A stretch of 64,000 nt of DNA from Flavobacterium pectinovorum (GTDB lineage: Bacteria; Bacteroidota; Bacteroidia; Flavobacteriales; Flavobacteriaceae), in contig NZ_JAFEVZ010000005.1 in assembly GCF_022802975.1 (NCBI RefSeq), positions 248,001 to 312,000 of the forward strand. The letters run 5' to 3'. The position numbers and the translations under genes are program-made. Below, in pieces: positions 61,860 to 64,000 of the stretch. Below the pieces are notes generated by a model. It was given only the letters and a program-made list of their open reading frames with translations, did not search any database and was not told the origin of the DNA. How positions within the stretch are numbered: the stretch's first letter is position 1; every line of letters begins with the position of its first letter.

Positions 61860-63446
61860 TTAATTTATTAGTGGTATTTTTATTATGAAGGTACTACCTT
61901 TTCCCTTTTCACTTTCTACATAAACCTGACCATTATGATCTTCAACAATTCTTTTTACATAAGCAAGCCCCAAACCATGTCCTTTTACATTATGTAAATC
62001 TCCAGTATGTTCTCTGTAAAATTTCTCAAAAACTCTTTTTTGAGCCACCTTACTCATTCCTAACCCGTTGTCTTTTATTTTTATCAGAATCATATCTTTG
62101 ATATTCTCTGTAAAAACCTCTATCTCAGGAACATTAGGCGAATATTTTATAGCATTCTCTAATATATTGACCAATACATTTGTAAAATGTACTTCGTTAA
62201 CCAGACAAGTTGTTCTTGCCGCATCATAATGCTTTACAATTGTACCTTGTTTGTCTTCTAAAATCAAATTAACATGTTCAATTGCATCTTCAATAATATC
62301 ATGAATTACAGTAGGCTCTTTACTGATATCAAGTTCTTTTTTCTCCAATTTAGAAATTCGAAGCACATTTTCAACCTGGGCATGCATCCTTTTATTTTCA
62401 TCTCTAATCATTTGAAGATAACGATATACTTTTTCCTTGTCTTCTATAATTTTGGGATTTCGAATTGCGTCAAGAGCCAAGTTTATTGTAGCTATTGGAG
62501 TTTTAAACTCATGCGTCATATTATTTATGAAATCTGTCTTAATTTCAGATATTTGCTTTTGACGAATTAATTGATTTAAAGCACTGGTATAAGCAATTAT
62601 GATAATCAGGGTAAAAATTATAGAAAGTATCGTAATACTTACCAACTGCGACAATAAAAATTTCTTTTTGTTCGGAAAAGTAACAGATAACTCATATTTA
62701 CTATTTCCCTCATTATCTGCAAAAACAGGAATATTATAAGTTGCATCTTTATCGAAATGAAAACCTTCTGATTTTATCTTCGTTGGGCTGCCATTACTAT
62801 AAATTCCGAATTCGAATTTGGTTTTTACACCATGTTCTTCAAGCTCCTTTTTTAAAATACTACGTAATTTTTCTTTTGTAATCCTTTCATCTATAGGCAA
62901 TGCAGAAGCATAATCTTTATATGAAATTTGCAATTGAGCTTTATTTAAAATATCTAAATTTCCGTCTATTTCTATTTTTTTATCCGGAATTGTACTTTGA
63001 TTTAAAACCGAATTATCTATAATACTATTATTATTGTAAACCTCTGTTAGTCTTTTGGAACTAAAACTTTTAAATCCATCTGAGCTGAATTTTTTATTAA
63101 ATACAGATCCATTAATATCGTACTTTTCAGAAGTAATACTGTTTTTATAAACGATTGTTTTATTTGTTTTCGTATTTCTTTGAACAAACAAAATTTCTAA
63201 CAAATCTTCTTTTTGAGGAATTTTACCTGTACTGTCTTTTATATGATTGATTTTATCATAAAAGCTGTACTCTTCTTGTTGTTCTAGTTTGTCAGAAACA
63301 TTGCCGATTACCTGCGTTACATGATATTTAAACTGTTCGTCATTATTCTCAAATGACGAATTAAACCAATATACCTGAACCAGAATTATCCCAATTAAGG
63401 ACAAACTCATTAGCAAAACAAGTATTCTAAAAAATAATTTATTCAT
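61860..63446 (-). CDS. sensor histidine kinase (RprX-like)
   Basis: This 528-residue protein has an N-terminal membrane helix at about 8-28 (ILVLLMSLSLIGIILVQVYW) and a periplasmic sensor of about 240 residues without a recognised domain. A second helix follows (VSITILSIIFTLIIIIAYTS), then the HisKA box with His in NMTHEFKTPIATINLAL. The ATPase domain has the N box VNILENAIKYSP, G1 DNGLGMSK and G2 GHGLGLAYVKRIV. It is expected to autophosphorylate and pass phosphate to the response regulator encoded next. There is no HAMP domain that I can identify. Confidence 0.94.
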   Translation of the reverse strand: MNKLFFRILVLLMSLSLIGIILVQVYWFNSSFENNDEQFKYHVTQVIGNVSDKLEQQEEYSFYDKINHIKDSTGKIPQKEDLLEILFVQRNTKTNKTIVYKNSITSEKYDINGSVFNKKFSSDGFKSFSSKRLTEVYNNNSIIDNSVLNQSTIPDKKIEIDGNLDILNKAQLQISYKDYASALPIDERITKEKLRSILKKELEEHGVKTKFEFGIYSNGSPTKIKSEGFHFDKDATYNIPVFADNEGNSKYELSVTFPNKKKFLLSQLVSITILSIIFTLIIIIAYTSALNQLIRQKQISEIKTDFINNMTHEFKTPIATINLALDAIRNPKIIEDKEKVYRYLQMIRDENKRMHAQVENVLRISKLEKKELDISKEPTVIHDIIEDAIEHVNLILEDKQGTIVKHYDAARTTCLVNEVHFTNVLVNILENAIKYSPNVPEIEVFTENIKDMILIKIKDNGLGMSKVAQKRVFEKFYREHTGDLHNVKGHGLGLAYVKRIVEDHNGQVYVESEKGKGSTFIIKIPLIN

Positions 63447-63505
63447 CGAGACAAAATTAATATTTTAACAATATACTAAATAATACATTAACCAAATATT
63501 AACAT

Positions 63506-64000
63506 TTAAGACTGATTTTGTTTAATATTTAAAATTTTAAGAATTTTAACAACTTCTTCTTTTGCTATTTTAAGATTATGATTAAAAATAATAAAATCAC
63601 TCTTAGAGACACGTTCTTCGTCTTTCCACTGCATTTTCATCCTGCTTAACACCTGTTCTCTGCTTGTTTTGTCACGTTTTATAACTCTTTCAATTCTTAC
63701 TTCTTCAGGCGCAGTGACCGTTATAACAATATCACAATCTTTATACCTGCCACTTTCAAACAAAATTGCCGCCTCATAAATCACAAAGCCATAATCTTGT
63801 TTTTTTTGCAGCCATATTTCAAAGTCTTTTTTGACTGCAGGATGTACAATTGCATTTAACTGATTGAGTTTTTCACTATCATTAAAAACAATTTCTGCTA
63901 ATTTTGCCCTGTTAAGAATTTTATCATCAAATACAAATTCGCCAAAAACCGATTTAATTTCTTCAATTACAGATTTTGATTGCATTATTTTTTTTGCCTC
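63506..64000 (-). CDS. coaE: dephospho-CoA kinase, C-terminal part
   Basis: The frame is open to the right edge, so the gene's start and P-loop are outside the window; 164 codons are visible, beginning EAKKIMQSKS. The visible part has AKLAEIVFNDSEKLNQLNAI then VHPAVKKDFE (CoA-binding), YGFVIYEAAILFESGRYKDC (lid) and VTAPEEVRIERVIKRDKTSR, all typical of CoaE, which phosphorylates dephospho-CoA in the last step of CoA synthesis. It lies 60 bases upstream of the histidine kinase on the same strand. Confidence 0.92.
   Translation of the reverse strand, partial: EAKKIMQSKSVIEEIKSVFGEFVFDDKILNRAKLAEIVFNDSEKLNQLNAIVHPAVKKDFEIWLQKKQDYGFVIYEAAILFESGRYKDCDIVITVTAPEEVRIERVIKRDKTSREQVLSRMKMQWKDEERVSKSDFIIFNHNLKIAKEEVVKILKILNIKQNQS

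Overview
The window looks like a chromosomal segment of a Flavobacterium-type member of the Bacteroidota. The DNA is AT-rich and intergenic regions carry TTG-N17-19-TAnnTTTG promoters. Genes lack strong Shine-Dalgarno sites. Lineage markers include the gliding lipoprotein GldI, type IX secretion (T9SS) sorting domains, an OstA-like protein, the bacillithiol-associated protein YtxJ, DUF349 and an RprX/RprY-like two-component pair. Species cannot be named from sequence alone.

Layout. 1-13.8 kb: the 5' end of guaA (minus strand), a secreted unknown protein, a Rid-family protein, a CLC antiporter that looks like the fluoride-specific CLC-F type, a rhomboid protease, and a run of nrnA, gldI and two cyclophilin-FKBP fusion genes. 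A PepSY-like protein, an alginate-export-type outer membrane protein, a PQQ-type beta-propeller and a DUF4419 protein follow. 13.8-19.5 kb: surface and sensory genes (T9SS cargo, WD40, YceI, a two-component-type propeller), a divergent membrane-anchored OmpR-type regulator and a VOC protein.

19.6-33.4 kb is the accessory region. One minus-strand operon reads hsdR-rhuM-hsdM-hsdS-mcrB-mcrC, so a type I restriction-modification system and a McrBC-type system sit together with overlaps or gaps of only a few bases. Upstream lie an XRE regulator and, divergent from it, a 541-residue unrecognised protein with a different base composition. A REP-associated tyrosine transposase (RAYT) with an internal 21-bp tandem repeat follows, then tRNA-Tyr and tRNA-Val.

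34-64 kb is mostly core genome: an ABC exporter, an RND efflux operon (adaptor, pump, TolC), bestrophin, pheT, DUF808, a T9SS/LRR pair, clpB, ytxJ, an OstA-like gene, a class III aminotransferase, a TPR protein overlapping aroE, DUF349, OsmC, a response regulator/histidine kinase pair, and the 3' part of coaE.

At least four families of dispersed intergenic structures run through the window: a Flavo-1-like structured element (four copies), a large palindromic element (four copies), a 'TCCTGAGCGAAGTCGAAGG' REP-like repeat (two copies) and a 'CCACGAATT' inverted repeat (two copies). The strongest candidates for something new are the composite type I/McrBC operon with its divergent regulator and unknown protein, and the palindrome families in relation to the RAYT.
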